Of a stretch of 64,000 bases of DNA, positions 1 through 8,348 are shown one piece after another; position 1 is the stretch's first letter; the number at the start of each line of letters is the position of its first letter. The notes under the pieces were generated by a model, which worked only from the letters and a program-made list of their open reading frames with translations, searched no databases and was not told where the DNA came from. The translations under genes and the position numbers were made by a program. Source of the stretch: Calditrichia bacterium (GTDB taxonomy: Bacteria > Calditrichota > Calditrichia > RBG-13-44-9 > J075); NCBI GenBank assembly GCA_020635015.1, contig JACKAP010000002.1, forward strand, positions 620,001-684,000, read 5' to 3'.

Positions 1-74
1 AAAGCATAAATTTCCGGCTCGCTGTTGTCAGTTTCGACAGCGACCAATTGATCGTTCTTACGCTGGCGGGACAT
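1..74 (-). CDS. N-terminal fragment of a second Tat/WD40-type lipoprotein (cut by window edge)
   Basis: Only the first 24 codons are inside the window. They match the head of the WD40 lipoprotein at 324..1754 at 21 of 24 positions, sharing QRKNDQL, AVETD and SEPEIYA. The ribosome binding site is also the same type (GAGGAGAA, about 5 bases before ATG). The gene is therefore almost certainly a tandem paralogue, though what follows the shared head (Tat signal, propeller, cysteine tail) cannot be seen. The strong conservation of the first residues, ahead of any export signal, suggests that this stretch has a function of its own. Confidence 0.7.
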   Translation of the reverse strand, partial: MSRQRKNDQLVAVETDNSEPEIYA

Positions 75-121
75 ACGATTCTCCTCATTTAATAATCCGT
101 AGTAAGCAAAGCTTTGAAAAC

Positions 122-289
122 TGTTGTTGGTTGTTGGTTGTTGGTTGTTGGTTGTTGGTTGTTGGTTGTTGGCAAAGAAATACCTAAACCAAAAACCAAA
201 AAACCAAAAACCAAAGCCCAACACCCAAAGACCAAAGACAAAAGACCAAAAACCAAAAACCAACAACCAAAAACCAACAACCAACAACG
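122..289. repeat. Heptamer hairpin element, GTTGTTG / CCAACAA family
   Basis: The left arm is about seven copies of the heptamer GTTGTTG (122-172). The right arm (185-289) is built of CCAAAAA and CCAACAA words, roughly the reverse complement. Together they could fold into a long imperfect hairpin. It fills the gap between the two paralogous lipoprotein genes. No reading frame in it looks real. Confidence 0.75.
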
Positions 290-323
290 TTAGTGTTTAA
301 GAATTGGCAAGCCCCCCCGCTGT

Positions 324-1754
324 TCAATTCGGATACCAATAACTTCTTGACCCACCCCGCCGGCTGCCGCTTCGGCCTCCCCTTCGCCCCCTGCTTCGGC
401 CCGGTTTTTTATAATGACCGACCTTAACGGTATTGCAAGTGCAAACTTCCCCCGCGACAAGTGCTGTTTTGGCCGGTGCAGCAACCGTGTTGCAGGTGCA
501 AACGGTCTCCGTTCCTGGATAGGCATGCGCCGTAGCGATACAATCACAAGTGCAACTGGCACCGGCCGGCAAGGGGGCGTCACAGGGCAGGGTCAGGGTC
601 ACCAGACCCATTTGCGTCAGTTCCGTGGAAGGGGCTTTTTCGGTTACTTCCGGATCATAAAGTGCATAAACCGGGGTTCCGGTTGGCAGGGACCATAAAC
701 GAACAGTGCCGTCGCGGCTGCCGGAGAGCAGCCAGTTGCCGTCGGGACTGAAGGCCACCCCGCTAATGCCTTCCGCATGACCGGAAAAAACCGCCATCGC
801 CTTGCTGTTTTCCACATCCCACCAGTGCAGGGTTTTATCGGAAGATCCGGAGATGAACGTATTGCCGTCGGGACTGAACGCGACACAGGTGACTGGAAAT
901 GAATGACCGGAAAAGACCCGGATGATCCGCCCGCGCCCGACATCCCAGAGGCGCAGGGTCCTATCATCGGCTCCGGAAATAATCGTCTGCCCATCGGGGC
1001 TGAAGGCCACGCAATTGACATCTCCAAAATGTCCTTCAAACCTTTTTATTTCCTCGCCGCTTTGAACATCCCACAAGCGCAGGGTCTTATCATTCGATCC
1101 GGAAACAATCGTCTTGCCGTCCGGGCTGTAGGCCACAGAGGTGACCGCTTCGGTGTGGCCATCTAAGACACAAAGCATCCTATCGATCAGCATATCCCAT
1201 AAGCCTACCAAGCGATCCCAGGAAGCGGAGGCCAGGGTGCGGGTTTCGGGGTTGAAAGCCACATCGGTGACCGGTTGCCCATGGGCGGCGATGGAAGCAA
1301 TTTCCTTACCATTTGTCACATCCCACAAGCGCACCGTTTTATCGTCGGCCCCGGAAGCCAGGATCGTTCCGTCCGGCTTGAAAGCCGCACAGGTAACCGT
1401 GTTGGAGTGGCCGGTCAGGACGTGGATTCTTTGGCCGCTGGCCACATCCCACAGCCGCAAACAGTTATCCTCGGATCCGGAAACGATCAGCTTGCCGTCG
1501 GGACTGAAGGCCACGCACGTCACGGGACGTAAATGCGCTTTAAAAGCGTTGTTCCCCAGGGTAATTTGAATTTTTCTGCTCTGCGGCTTCGAGCAGCCCA
1601 ATAGCGTCAGCAGCGATCCGGCGCCCAGGGCACTCAGAAAACTGCGGCGGGAAAGTTTGTAACCGCTGCCGGTTTGTTTCAGGGCATAAATTTCCGGTTC
1701 GCTCTGATCCGTTTCGACAGCACTCAACTGATCGTTCTTACGCTGGCCGGACAT
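324..1754 (-). CDS. Tat-exported WD40 beta-propeller lipoprotein with cysteine-rich CTC tail
   Basis: 476 residues. A polar head (1-30) is followed by a twin-arginine signal (RR at 36-37 in SRRSFLSALGAG) ending in a lipobox (LLGC, Cys54), so a folded lipoprotein is predicted. Residues about 73-350 are seven WD40 repeats (AFSPDG...SGS.D.T.RLWDV), one complete seven-bladed propeller. The tail is unusual: eight cysteines at 391, 401, 403, 405, 419, 421, 438 and 440, arranged as three CTC motifs (CTCDC, CTCN, CTCN), then a glycine/arginine/serine-rich end. ATG at 1754 has a GAGGAGAA ribosome site. The radical SAM/SPASM gene lies just upstream on the same strand and could act on the tail. Partner or ligand of the propeller is unknown. 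WD40 and lipoprotein calls are firm; tail modification is inference. Confidence 0.9.
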   Translation of the reverse strand: MSGQRKNDQLSAVETDQSEPEIYALKQTGSGYKLSRRSFLSALGAGSLLTLLGCSKPQSRKIQITLGNNAFKAHLRPVTCVAFSPDGKLIVSGSEDNCLRLWDVASGQRIHVLTGHSNTVTCAAFKPDGTILASGADDKTVRLWDVTNGKEIASIAAHGQPVTDVAFNPETRTLASASWDRLVGLWDMLIDRMLCVLDGHTEAVTSVAYSPDGKTIVSGSNDKTLRLWDVQSGEEIKRFEGHFGDVNCVAFSPDGQTIISGADDRTLRLWDVGRGRIIRVFSGHSFPVTCVAFSPDGNTFISGSSDKTLHWWDVENSKAMAVFSGHAEGISGVAFSPDGNWLLSGSRDGTVRLWSLPTGTPVYALYDPEVTEKAPSTELTQMGLVTLTLPCDAPLPAGASCTCDCIATAHAYPGTETVCTCNTVAAPAKTALVAGEVCTCNTVKVGHYKKPGRSRGRRGGRSGSRRGGSRSYWYPN

Positions 1755-1796
1755 GATGTTCTCCTCTTTTGTTAATGCACTGTAAACAAATTTTCA

Positions 1797-1951
1797 CGCT
1801 CATATTGATGACTGTGTAATATGGAACACTTTTGCATGGGGCATGGCGCATGGTGTATTACAGTGCGAGTGTCGGAACCTGCGCTTGTACATTACGGCGC
1901 CATGCCCTATGCCCCATGCAATAAAACTTTACACGGTGTTCAGTATGAGCG
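1797..1951. repeat. Dispersed palindromic element, GGGCATG family, copy 1
   Basis: The ends are inverted copies of CGCTCATAcTGA...GTGTAA. The inner arms carry GCATGGGGCATGG words and their complement. The centre (CGGAACCTGCGCTTG) is conserved. It is about 155 bp and closely matches the element at 8831..8996 in the opposite orientation, with further copies at 13674..13832 and 30662..30852. The rest of this gap (1952-2042) holds a short TTGTTGG-like stretch. Confidence 0.8.
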
Positions 1952-2042
1952 AATCTTGATTAGTTGTTGGCTCTTGGTTAAGGTAGTTTTTGCCAACAGC
2001 CAACAACCAAAGACAATCTCTCATGATGCTCCCCTCCCTGAC

Positions 2043-3353
2043 CTAGCCCTGCCAGAGACCATCCCCCTCCGCCAGGTAACGGATCAACAGCTCCCGGGTC
2101 AAGAAGCGGTTTAAATCGCACCTTCCGCTAAACTGTAGATGCCCGTTGTCCGCCGTACTGCCGGTCTTCACCGGGCAGTCGCCGGCGCAATGCCAATAGC
2201 AAAAGCAGTTGGCGCAGAGGGCTTTTCTTTCCCGGAGCGTGGCCTCGTAGCGCCTCCGGGCGGTTTGATCGACCTTGACCTCCGGGCCATCCGCGATGGT
2301 GCCGAAATGGAATTGCGAAAACAGCGGATGCTCCGGGCCGGATACTTCATAACACCCGCTCAGCGCCCCCTCAGGAGTGACGATCAGGGCTTTTTGATAG
2401 GCGCCGCAGAAATGGTCGGTGATCACCCAGGGACGAGCCCCGGAATAGTAAAGGTGCCGCCCATATTCCTGAGCGATATCATAGGCTTGCAAAAAAGCCT
2501 CTCCAAACGCCCGGTTATGCTTCAGGGCCACTTCATTTTCCTGTGCGCGCCCGGTGGCAAAGGCCGGTTCCGCCTGGAAGGTCGGGCAGCCGCTCTCCCG
2601 GCACAGAAAGCGGATGCTCTCCGGCAGCTCGGCGATGCCGCGGTCGGTCACCGTCAAACGAATGCCGTATTCCTTCTGCCGGGCATCGAGGGCCTGGATG
2701 GTCTTGAACACCGTGCGGAAAGTGCCCTTCCCGTTCGCCAGGGGGCGCTGCCGGTCGTGCAGCGCTTCGATGCCATCGCAGGAGAGGCTGAAGCTATCAA
2801 CATGATCCAGCATCCAGTCCCGTTTCAGGGCCGGCCAGTATCCGTTGGTGGTAACCTCGATCCGGCAGGGCAGTTCTTTATTCCGGCTATATTGCACCAA
2901 TTTTTTGAAATTTTCGAAAGGTAGGGTCGGCTCTCCCCCGCCGTGGAAGGAAACGGTAAAATGCGCCGCATTGGCAGCGAGGGCGTTTTCATAAACAGTG
3001 TCGATCGCCTTAAAGCCAAAGGCCGGAGGCAGGGTGCGGATGGTCCGTTCCCCGCCGTCAGCATAGCAGTAAACACAACGTAGATTGCAGGCGGTGGTCA
3101 TGCACAGGACGGCAACCACCGGGGCAAAGGCCTGGTCCTGGGGAGATTGCGGAATGGGCGGATCCGCTTCCATAAATCCGATTGCGTCCAGGAAACGGTA
3201 CCACGAACGGTCTTTTTCCGCCGGCAGTGCCGCGTCATTCTCCAGCAAGGCGGCAATGCGGTTTATCAGGGCGGCATTGGCAAAAAATGCCAATCGTTTT
3301 AGGGGCCGGTACACAATGTAGCGGCCTTGATACGGTATCGTAAATACTTGCAT
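2043..3353 (-). CDS. Radical SAM/SPASM maturase-like protein
   Basis: 436 residues from ATG at 3353; an upstream TTG is possible but the ATG begins the conserved-looking head. The radical SAM cluster motif CNLRCVYC supplies Cys89, Cys93 and Cys96, followed by a GGGEPTL motif typical of SAM binding. The C-terminus has the SPASM cysteine pattern: Cys316-X12-G-X4-Cys334, then Cys380-X2-Cys383-X5-Cys389-X3-Cys393 and Cys412, enough for two auxiliary Fe-S clusters. SPASM enzymes mature ribosomal peptides (PqqE, AlbA-like) or proteins (anaerobic sulfatase maturases, QhpD). The neighbouring WD40 lipoprotein with CTC motifs is the obvious candidate substrate. The first ~85 residues are of unknown type and could hold a substrate-recognition domain. 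Family call is firm, substrate is inferred. Confidence 0.92.
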   Translation of the reverse strand: MQVFTIPYQGRYIVYRPLKRLAFFANAALINRIAALLENDAALPAEKDRSWYRFLDAIGFMEADPPIPQSPQDQAFAPVVAVLCMTTACNLRCVYCYADGGERTIRTLPPAFGFKAIDTVYENALAANAAHFTVSFHGGGEPTLPFENFKKLVQYSRNKELPCRIEVTTNGYWPALKRDWMLDHVDSFSLSCDGIEALHDRQRPLANGKGTFRTVFKTIQALDARQKEYGIRLTVTDRGIAELPESIRFLCRESGCPTFQAEPAFATGRAQENEVALKHNRAFGEAFLQAYDIAQEYGRHLYYSGARPWVITDHFCGAYQKALIVTPEGALSGCYEVSGPEHPLFSQFHFGTIADGPEVKVDQTARRRYEATLRERKALCANCFCYWHCAGDCPVKTGSTADNGHLQFSGRCDLNRFLTRELLIRYLAEGDGLWQG

Positions 3354-3397
3354 ATCGATTGACTCATTGGTTAAACAGCAATGAATTATCAATCCCA

Positions 3398-3481
3398 ATG
3401 CTGAAAAACTGTTTGCAAAATAACGACCGTATCTATGATAAATCCTGGCAGCAGGAACTCGTTAAAGGAAAGGAGAAGTAA
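3398..3481 (+). CDS. Possible 27-residue small ORF divergent from the radical SAM gene
   Basis: An ATG-to-TAA frame of 27 codons lies in the gap upstream of the radical SAM gene, on the opposite strand. The product begins MLKNCLQNN and ends QELVKGKEK. No convincing ribosome binding site precedes it. It could be a small peptide, the eroded end of a lost gene, or chance. The rest of the 3354-3573 gap shows nothing recognisable. Confidence 0.2.
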   Translation: MLKNCLQNNDRIYDKSWQQELVKGKEK

Positions 3482-3573
3482 GTCCGCCGGAAAAGTACTC
3501 AATTAATTCGGGACAGTCAACCATGTTATAAATTCACCGGATCATAATCTGTCGCATGGCACCTAAACTTCAT

Positions 3574-5118
3574 TCATCGCTTCCGGAGGCGATATAACCC
3601 TACCATCCCATCCGGCGTCTGCACACTTTCCACCGCCTCGCCCTCCGGCGGGGGCAGGCCGGCGGATAAATTGAATAGGCCATAATGCTCGTAAATCGCA
3701 GCGCTTCCGGCAACGGTGGGGTCGCCGGCGTACTCCGGAGCGGCGGTGTAGACCCCGCAATTTTCCCACAGACAAGGCAGCAGACTGAGCACCACCGCCT
3801 CCTCCGGCAGCGACTGTGCCCATTCCAGGATCGCCACATGCTCGGTGGCCGCGCTTTCGTTCTGGGAATCGAAATATTGCCACACCCCGGTGCGGTCCGG
3901 CAACAGGGCAAGATAGCATAACATCCCGGCCAACATCAGCCAGGGGCGGTAGCGGGGGAAGGGCCATTGGGCGAACAGCGCGGTGCCGAACAGGGCGATT
4001 CCCAGTAGTTGAATCAGGAAAAAGCGGCTGCCGCCGGGGGCATGGTACTGTCCGACCGAATAAAATAAGAGGATCCCAAAATGCAGCAACGGGACCAATA
4101 AAACCGCTATCCAGGGTGTCAAATTCAATTTTACCCCCTGCCGGCGTGCCAGGATGATGCCGCAGAAGGCGGCAATAACCATCAGTCCCAGAAAAGGCCC
4201 GGGGGCGTAGATCAGCAAAAATTCGATATTGGCGCGCAGATTGTTCAGCACCAGCGCGGGAAAGAAAGTCGATTCCGGCACATCCGCCAGATAGTATGGT
4301 TGCAGGGTCGCCACATGCCCGGCAAAGCAGAGCAACAACGGCACTGCCGCCAGGAAGAGGAAAAGATAATGCCGCGCCGCGAAACGCAGGCGTGCTTTCC
4401 GCAACAGCAGCACGAGCGGCAGTACCAGCAGCACATTCTCCAGACGCACCAGCATGGCCAGCAGTCCGGCCAGTACGGAAAGTAAAAACCAGTCGCTGCC
4501 GTCTTGCCCGGCATCCCGCGAGCGGAAGCGGCATCCCAGGGCCGCCCATAAAGCGAGTCCGATCAGCAGCACTGCCAGGGGTTCGGAAGATCCGGCATGG
4601 TACCAACTCCCCGCCAGGGGATGCAGACTATAGAGCAGCAGTGCGCCATAAGCGCCGACAACAGAGGCGGTCAGCCGGTATCCCAGCGCCGCCAGCAGCA
4701 GAGCGGTCAGGGCGCCGCAAAGCTGGTTAAACCGCGCCGGGCCTTTCTCCGCCCCGAAAGCGGCGACGAACGGCGCCACCAAGGTAGGAAAGCCGGGCGG
4801 CCATTTATACCCATGCACCGCTTTGACCTCCCCAACCCGCATCGCGGTGACGGTCGCGCCGTACCCCTGCAGCACATTCAGCGCCATGTTGGCATACACA
4901 TCCTCATCATAATACAGCCGGTGCTGTAGCGGATATGCCTGGTGGTTCCAGCCGATCACCCCTGCCCAGACCGCCAGCAAGAAAATAACCTGCCGCAGCG
5001 ATATACTGCCGGCACCGCGGTCACGCACGATTTTCCGCAGCCGGCCGGCCAACAAAAAGATCAGCAAGCAGGCCGCGCCGCCCAATGCGGCGGTGGTTGA
5101 TAGATGGTAGAGGTTCAT
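3574..5118 (-). CDS. GT-C type membrane glycosyltransferase (PMT/ArnT-like)
   Basis: About 514 residues with roughly ten or more hydrophobic segments. Near residue 70 is YYDEDVYANMALNVL, an acidic motif in the first extracytoplasmic loop of GT39/GT83-type enzymes, which use polyprenyl-phosphate sugars to glycosylate proteins, lipids or polysaccharides on the outer face of the inner membrane. HGYKWPPGFP and a YSLHPLAGSWY segment further support this family. The C-terminal ~100 residues are soluble. ATG at 5118 is chosen over GTG at 5121; neither has a strong ribosome site. It lies 17 bases after the lipoprotein gene upstream on the same strand, so the two may be cotranscribed. Acceptor and donor are unknown. 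Confidence 0.8.
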   Translation of the reverse strand: MNLYHLSTTAALGGAACLLIFLLAGRLRKIVRDRGAGSISLRQVIFLLAVWAGVIGWNHQAYPLQHRLYYDEDVYANMALNVLQGYGATVTAMRVGEVKAVHGYKWPPGFPTLVAPFVAAFGAEKGPARFNQLCGALTALLLAALGYRLTASVVGAYGALLLYSLHPLAGSWYHAGSSEPLAVLLIGLALWAALGCRFRSRDAGQDGSDWFLLSVLAGLLAMLVRLENVLLVLPLVLLLRKARLRFAARHYLFLFLAAVPLLLCFAGHVATLQPYYLADVPESTFFPALVLNNLRANIEFLLIYAPGPFLGLMVIAAFCGIILARRQGVKLNLTPWIAVLLVPLLHFGILLFYSVGQYHAPGGSRFFLIQLLGIALFGTALFAQWPFPRYRPWLMLAGMLCYLALLPDRTGVWQYFDSQNESAATEHVAILEWAQSLPEEAVVLSLLPCLWENCGVYTAAPEYAGDPTVAGSAAIYEHYGLFNLSAGLPPPEGEAVESVQTPDGMVGLYRLRKR

Positions 5119-5135
5119 CACGGGTCAAGATGCTG

Positions 5136-5855
5136 TTATCTTTTTCCGGTCCCGTCACAATCCGGGCAATCGATTTCTCCGGTGGGCCCACTGCTGCCGC
5201 CAAAAAATGACGATTCCGTGCAGCGGCTGCAGTCGCGGTAATTAGAGAAAGCACTCAATGCTTCCACACGTCTTTCCCCATGACAGGTCGGGCAAACAAT
5301 CCTCCCGCTGCCGCGGCAGGTTGAACATCGAGAAACATAGGATGAAGACATTCTGACAAATTCAATTTCGGTATCATCCCAGAATGCCGATTTCCAGTAA
5401 TGGGTTCGCACAAACTTTCTGAACGCTTCCTTCGATTTGAATTCTTGATCTTTAAAAAATGCTTCGTCAAACCATTTGATTTTAAAACGGTTGTCGTTAA
5501 CAAACTCGAATTTGATGTAATTAATGACTGAAGTATATTTTTCGATGATCGTATCGAATCCATATTTCGTTAAATAAAATTTTTGATATTCTCCTGCGTA
5601 TACATTTTTATCACTATCAAAGATATCAAATAAATAATATTTATCACCTGAGTTCCGGAAAATTTTGATTCGCATCGGTTTGGAATCTGAACTTGCATTC
5701 GACGGCTGCACACTGACCCACTCTCCGATAATATCATCATCATGGAAGTATGAATCCGTCAACGAATACTCCCCGTCATAACCCGGGCATCCCAGAAAAA
5801 ATACCGCAACCGCAAGCATCACCAGCAGCAATATGTGTGATAATCGCATCTTCAT
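5136..5855 (-). CDS. Lipoprotein with DnaJ-like CxxCxGxG zinc-finger tail
   Basis: 239 residues. The start at 5855 is set by an AGGAGG site 7 bases upstream, followed by a signal peptide with lipobox LGC (Cys23). The middle (about 35-165) resembles no domain I recognise and is rich in aromatic and charged residues. The last ~65 residues contain four CxxC pairs (CSTC, CPTC, CSRC, CPDC), with CRGSGR and CDGTGK closely resembling the cysteine-rich zinc-binding repeats of DnaJ. A zinc finger on an exported lipoprotein is uncommon. Base composition is more A+T-rich than in the neighbours, which may mean acquisition. Confidence 0.8.
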   Translation of the reverse strand: MKMRLSHILLLVMLAVAVFFLGCPGYDGEYSLTDSYFHDDDIIGEWVSVQPSNASSDSKPMRIKIFRNSGDKYYLFDIFDSDKNVYAGEYQKFYLTKYGFDTIIEKYTSVINYIKFEFVNDNRFKIKWFDEAFFKDQEFKSKEAFRKFVRTHYWKSAFWDDTEIEFVRMSSSYVSRCSTCRGSGRIVCPTCHGERRVEALSAFSNYRDCSRCTESSFFGGSSGPTGEIDCPDCDGTGKR

Positions 5856-6102
5856 GGCATAACCTCCTGAAACATAACGCATGTCATTTTGAGGGTTAAC
5901 AATATATGTAATTGGTGAATTTAGTATACGCCTCTGGAAATAAATATTCAAGAGTAAACAATGTTTACCTTTACCTGCCGTGCTCCGGAAGCTGGATCGA
6001 GCAGCGATGGTACATGACTTTTTCTTACAGACGCCCATAGAGAATCCAGTAAGTATAGGATTAAATTGACATTATCGATTCAAAACCGACCTCCAGCCCG
6101 CA

Positions 6103-6738
6103 TTGTTAGAGGTGGACCGTAATCTTTCACGCAGCAATTTCGACGACCAGTCGCAGATCATCGCCGGGGCGCTGGGGATGCATTACCATCACTGCGTCAA
6201 TCAGAACATCGGCGACGGGGAATACGGCATCACCACCTTCAGCCGCTTTCCGATCCTGAACCGGGAGCGGCACGACCTTTCAGTGCGCAGCCGGATCTTC
6301 GGCCTCCGCGGCACCCTGCGCACCGACCTGCAACTGGATGAAGCCATCCGCCTGCATGTGTTCAACGTACACCTGGGCCTGCGGGTGCGGGAGCGCTATC
6401 ACCAGCGCCGCCGGCTGCTCAGCGAATCGATCCTGCTGGATGATGCGCTGCAGGATCCGCTGATCGTGCTGGGCGATTTTAACGACCGCCCCATCTCGGT
6501 GGTGCATCCGAAATTCCGGGAATATTTCGCGGACGTCTCCCGGATAAATGGCCGCCGCACCCCGGCGACCTTTACCTGGGGACCGCTGCACTTTCGGTTG
6601 GACTACATCTACACCAGCTCACAACTCACGCCGCTGGAGGCCTATGTGCTGAAGACCCCGCTAACCCGCAGCGCCTCGGATCATTTGCCGATGGTGGCGA
6701 GGGTGGAGATGGTGGATGGGTTGATGGGGGGATGTTAG
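6103..6738 (+). pseudogene. 5'-truncated endonuclease/exonuclease/phosphatase family gene
   Basis: The remaining 211 codons encode most of an EEP-fold phosphodiesterase: LLEVDRN (normally LQEVDRN, with the metal-binding Glu), NVHLGL, the GDFND catalytic motif and the SDHLP histidine motif. The N-terminal strand with the usual YNIH motif is missing, and an in-frame TGA lies about 36 bases before the first usable start. The final residues come from a GGATGGGTTGATGGG repeat, so the natural C-terminus also looks replaced. No ribosome site precedes the TTG at 6103. It heads a run of three damaged genes on the same strand. Confidence 0.75.
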
Positions 6739-6945
6739 CAGTTAATTGCCGATTATCTTAAGCACAATATCGACGATCCGGAATGGCGCATTGCCCGGGA
6801 ATGGAATTACTGGATAGAGATAGAACGGCTGGCCGATCAGCCGGAAAAGATCCGGGAGATGAGCGAGCAATATCGCAATCTCAAAGACACCGCGCTGTTC
6901 CCGTTCCAGAACCGCTGGCCCGAGGAGGTGAGCGGATGGCTCTGA
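6739..6945 (+). pseudogene. C-terminal remnant of an unrecognised protein
   Basis: An open frame without a start encodes about 68 residues, including ADYLKHNIDDPEWRIAREW and NRWPEEVSGW, ending in TGA that overlaps the ATG of the next remnant (TGATG). The amino-acid make-up is that of a real protein end, and the overlap is typical of translational coupling in an intact operon. I do not recognise the family. Amidoligases are known to pair with glutamine-amidotransferase-like peptidases such as the next gene, so that is one guess, nothing more. Confidence 0.5.
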
Positions 6946-7334
6946 TGGCGACGACCTCCCGCCCGCAGATCGGGGTCACCGGCCCGGACCACACCACGGA
7001 GGCAGGCGGCCTGGCTGTTCAGCCGGAAACGGCCGCTGCTGCTCGACGCCGAGCGGGACGCCCTGGAATTCCGGCTGCTGGAAGCGGCGGTGAAGCAGCA
7101 CATTCCAGTGCTGGGCATCTGCCGCGGCGCGCAACTGGTGAACATCCATTTCCAGGGCTCCCTCTACCAAAATATCCGGGGATTTTACAGCGAAAGACCC
7201 CAGGTGCGCAGCATTCTGCCCCGGAAGCGGATCTATAAATGTATCGAAAACTTGTTCGGTCCTGTGTATCCGGAAGCGCCCCTGTTTGGCGTTCCCTGCC
7301 CGACAACAATTTTTACCTTCGGTATACATCCGTG
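6945..7334 (+). pseudogene. Decayed class-I glutamine-amidotransferase-like peptidase C26 (gamma-glutamyl hydrolase family)
   Basis: The ATG at 6945 opens with RPQIGVTGPDH, the usual first strand of PuuD-like gamma-glutamyl-GABA hydrolases. The frame is lost around 6995-7015. In another frame the C26 nucleophile-elbow motif follows: PVLGICRGAQLVNIHFQG, then LYQNIRGFYSERPQV. The roughly 100 codons that should separate these parts are absent, and the catalytic His/Glu end is replaced by unrelated sequence. The gene is thus disrupted by an internal deletion or frameshift and truncated 3'. The following gap (7335-7435) starts with an ATCCGTG repeat. Confidence 0.7.
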
Positions 7335-7435
7335 AAAATCCGTGTAATCCGTGGACAATCTTTCCTACAACTTATTGATTGTTTAATTCCGGTTTGTTGT
7401 ATTAAATTGTACTCAACCCAAAAGTTGAGGCGGCA

Positions 7436-8338
7436 ATGCGGATCAATCTTTCCGGTTTTACGGTTGCAGTAATGTTTTTCGTGGCCGGTTTAACGCTCCA
7501 GGCACAGGAGGCCGCCCGGACCGGCCTGCAACTGGTAATACCCGACTCCACCCACCTGCAGGTGTTGGAACTGCGCAGCGGCGAGCGGCTGGTCGGCAGA
7601 ATTGTTGAGATCCGCGAGCAGGAGATCGATTTCCAGGCCGGTTTGGGCAAGGTCACGGTCGAGATTGCCCGGATCAAGACCATCCGCACGCTGCCGGCCT
7701 CGGCCATGAAAAATGGCGACTTCTGGTTCCCCAACCCCAATAACACCCGGCTCTACCTCTCCCCCACTGCCAGAATGCTCAAGCAGGGGGAAGGGTATTT
7801 TCAGAATATCTGGCTCTTTTTCAACGGGGTCGCGGTGGGGATCACCGACAATATCACCATTGGTGGCGGCATGTCGGTTTTCCCAACCGACGATTTTCTC
7901 TCCGACAACATTTTCTATTTGACCCCCAAGATCGGCGTGCATGCCGGCAGCAATGTGGATTTGGCGGTCGGGGCGCTGTATATTTTCCTGCCGTTTGACG
8001 ACGGTTTCGATGACGGCTCCAACTCGGCCGGCATCCTCTACGGTGTGGCAACGCTGGGAGATGATAACCATAACTTAACCGGCGGCCTGGGATACGGATT
8101 TGCCAACGGCGATCTAGCCGACTCCCCAATCTTGATGCTGGGCGGGGAGTACCGCCTGGGCAAGCGCATCTCCTTCGTCAGCGAGAACTGGATCATTCCC
8201 GATGGCGAGGCCGCGCTGATCTCCTACGGCCTGCGCATCTTCGGGGAGAAGCTCAGCGTGGATCTCAGCTTCCTGAACGCCTCCAGCGACCCGATTTTTC
8301 CGGGGGCGCCGTATGTGGATTTTGTGGTGAATTTTTAA
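7436..8338 (+). CDS. Outer-membrane beta-barrel-like protein
   Basis: 300 residues. A signal peptide (about 1-24, ending LQAQE) is followed by a small domain (about 45-85, RLVGRIVEIREQEIDFQ) resembling a periplasmic beta-sandwich segment. After it come alternating glycine-rich hydrophobic strands such as VAVGITDNITIGGGMSVF and LGGEYRLGKRISFVSENW, ending in Phe (VVNF). This is the pattern of an outer-membrane barrel. A terminal aromatic residue is the usual BAM recognition signal. It stands alone between the decayed cluster and a convergent cupin gene. Ligand or transport role unknown. Confidence 0.7.
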   Translation: MRINLSGFTVAVMFFVAGLTLQAQEAARTGLQLVIPDSTHLQVLELRSGERLVGRIVEIREQEIDFQAGLGKVTVEIARIKTIRTLPASAMKNGDFWFPNPNNTRLYLSPTARMLKQGEGYFQNIWLFFNGVAVGITDNITIGGGMSVFPTDDFLSDNIFYLTPKIGVHAGSNVDLAVGALYIFLPFDDGFDDGSNSAGILYGVATLGDDNHNLTGGLGYGFANGDLADSPILMLGGEYRLGKRISFVSENWIIPDGEAALISYGLRIFGEKLSVDLSFLNASSDPIFPGAPYVDFVVNF

Positions 8339-8348
8339 CCGTAAAGGC

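Noticed and set aside
122..289. CRISPR-like look of the short tandem arrays
   Set aside because: Words are 7-8 bases without unique spacers, and no cas gene is present.
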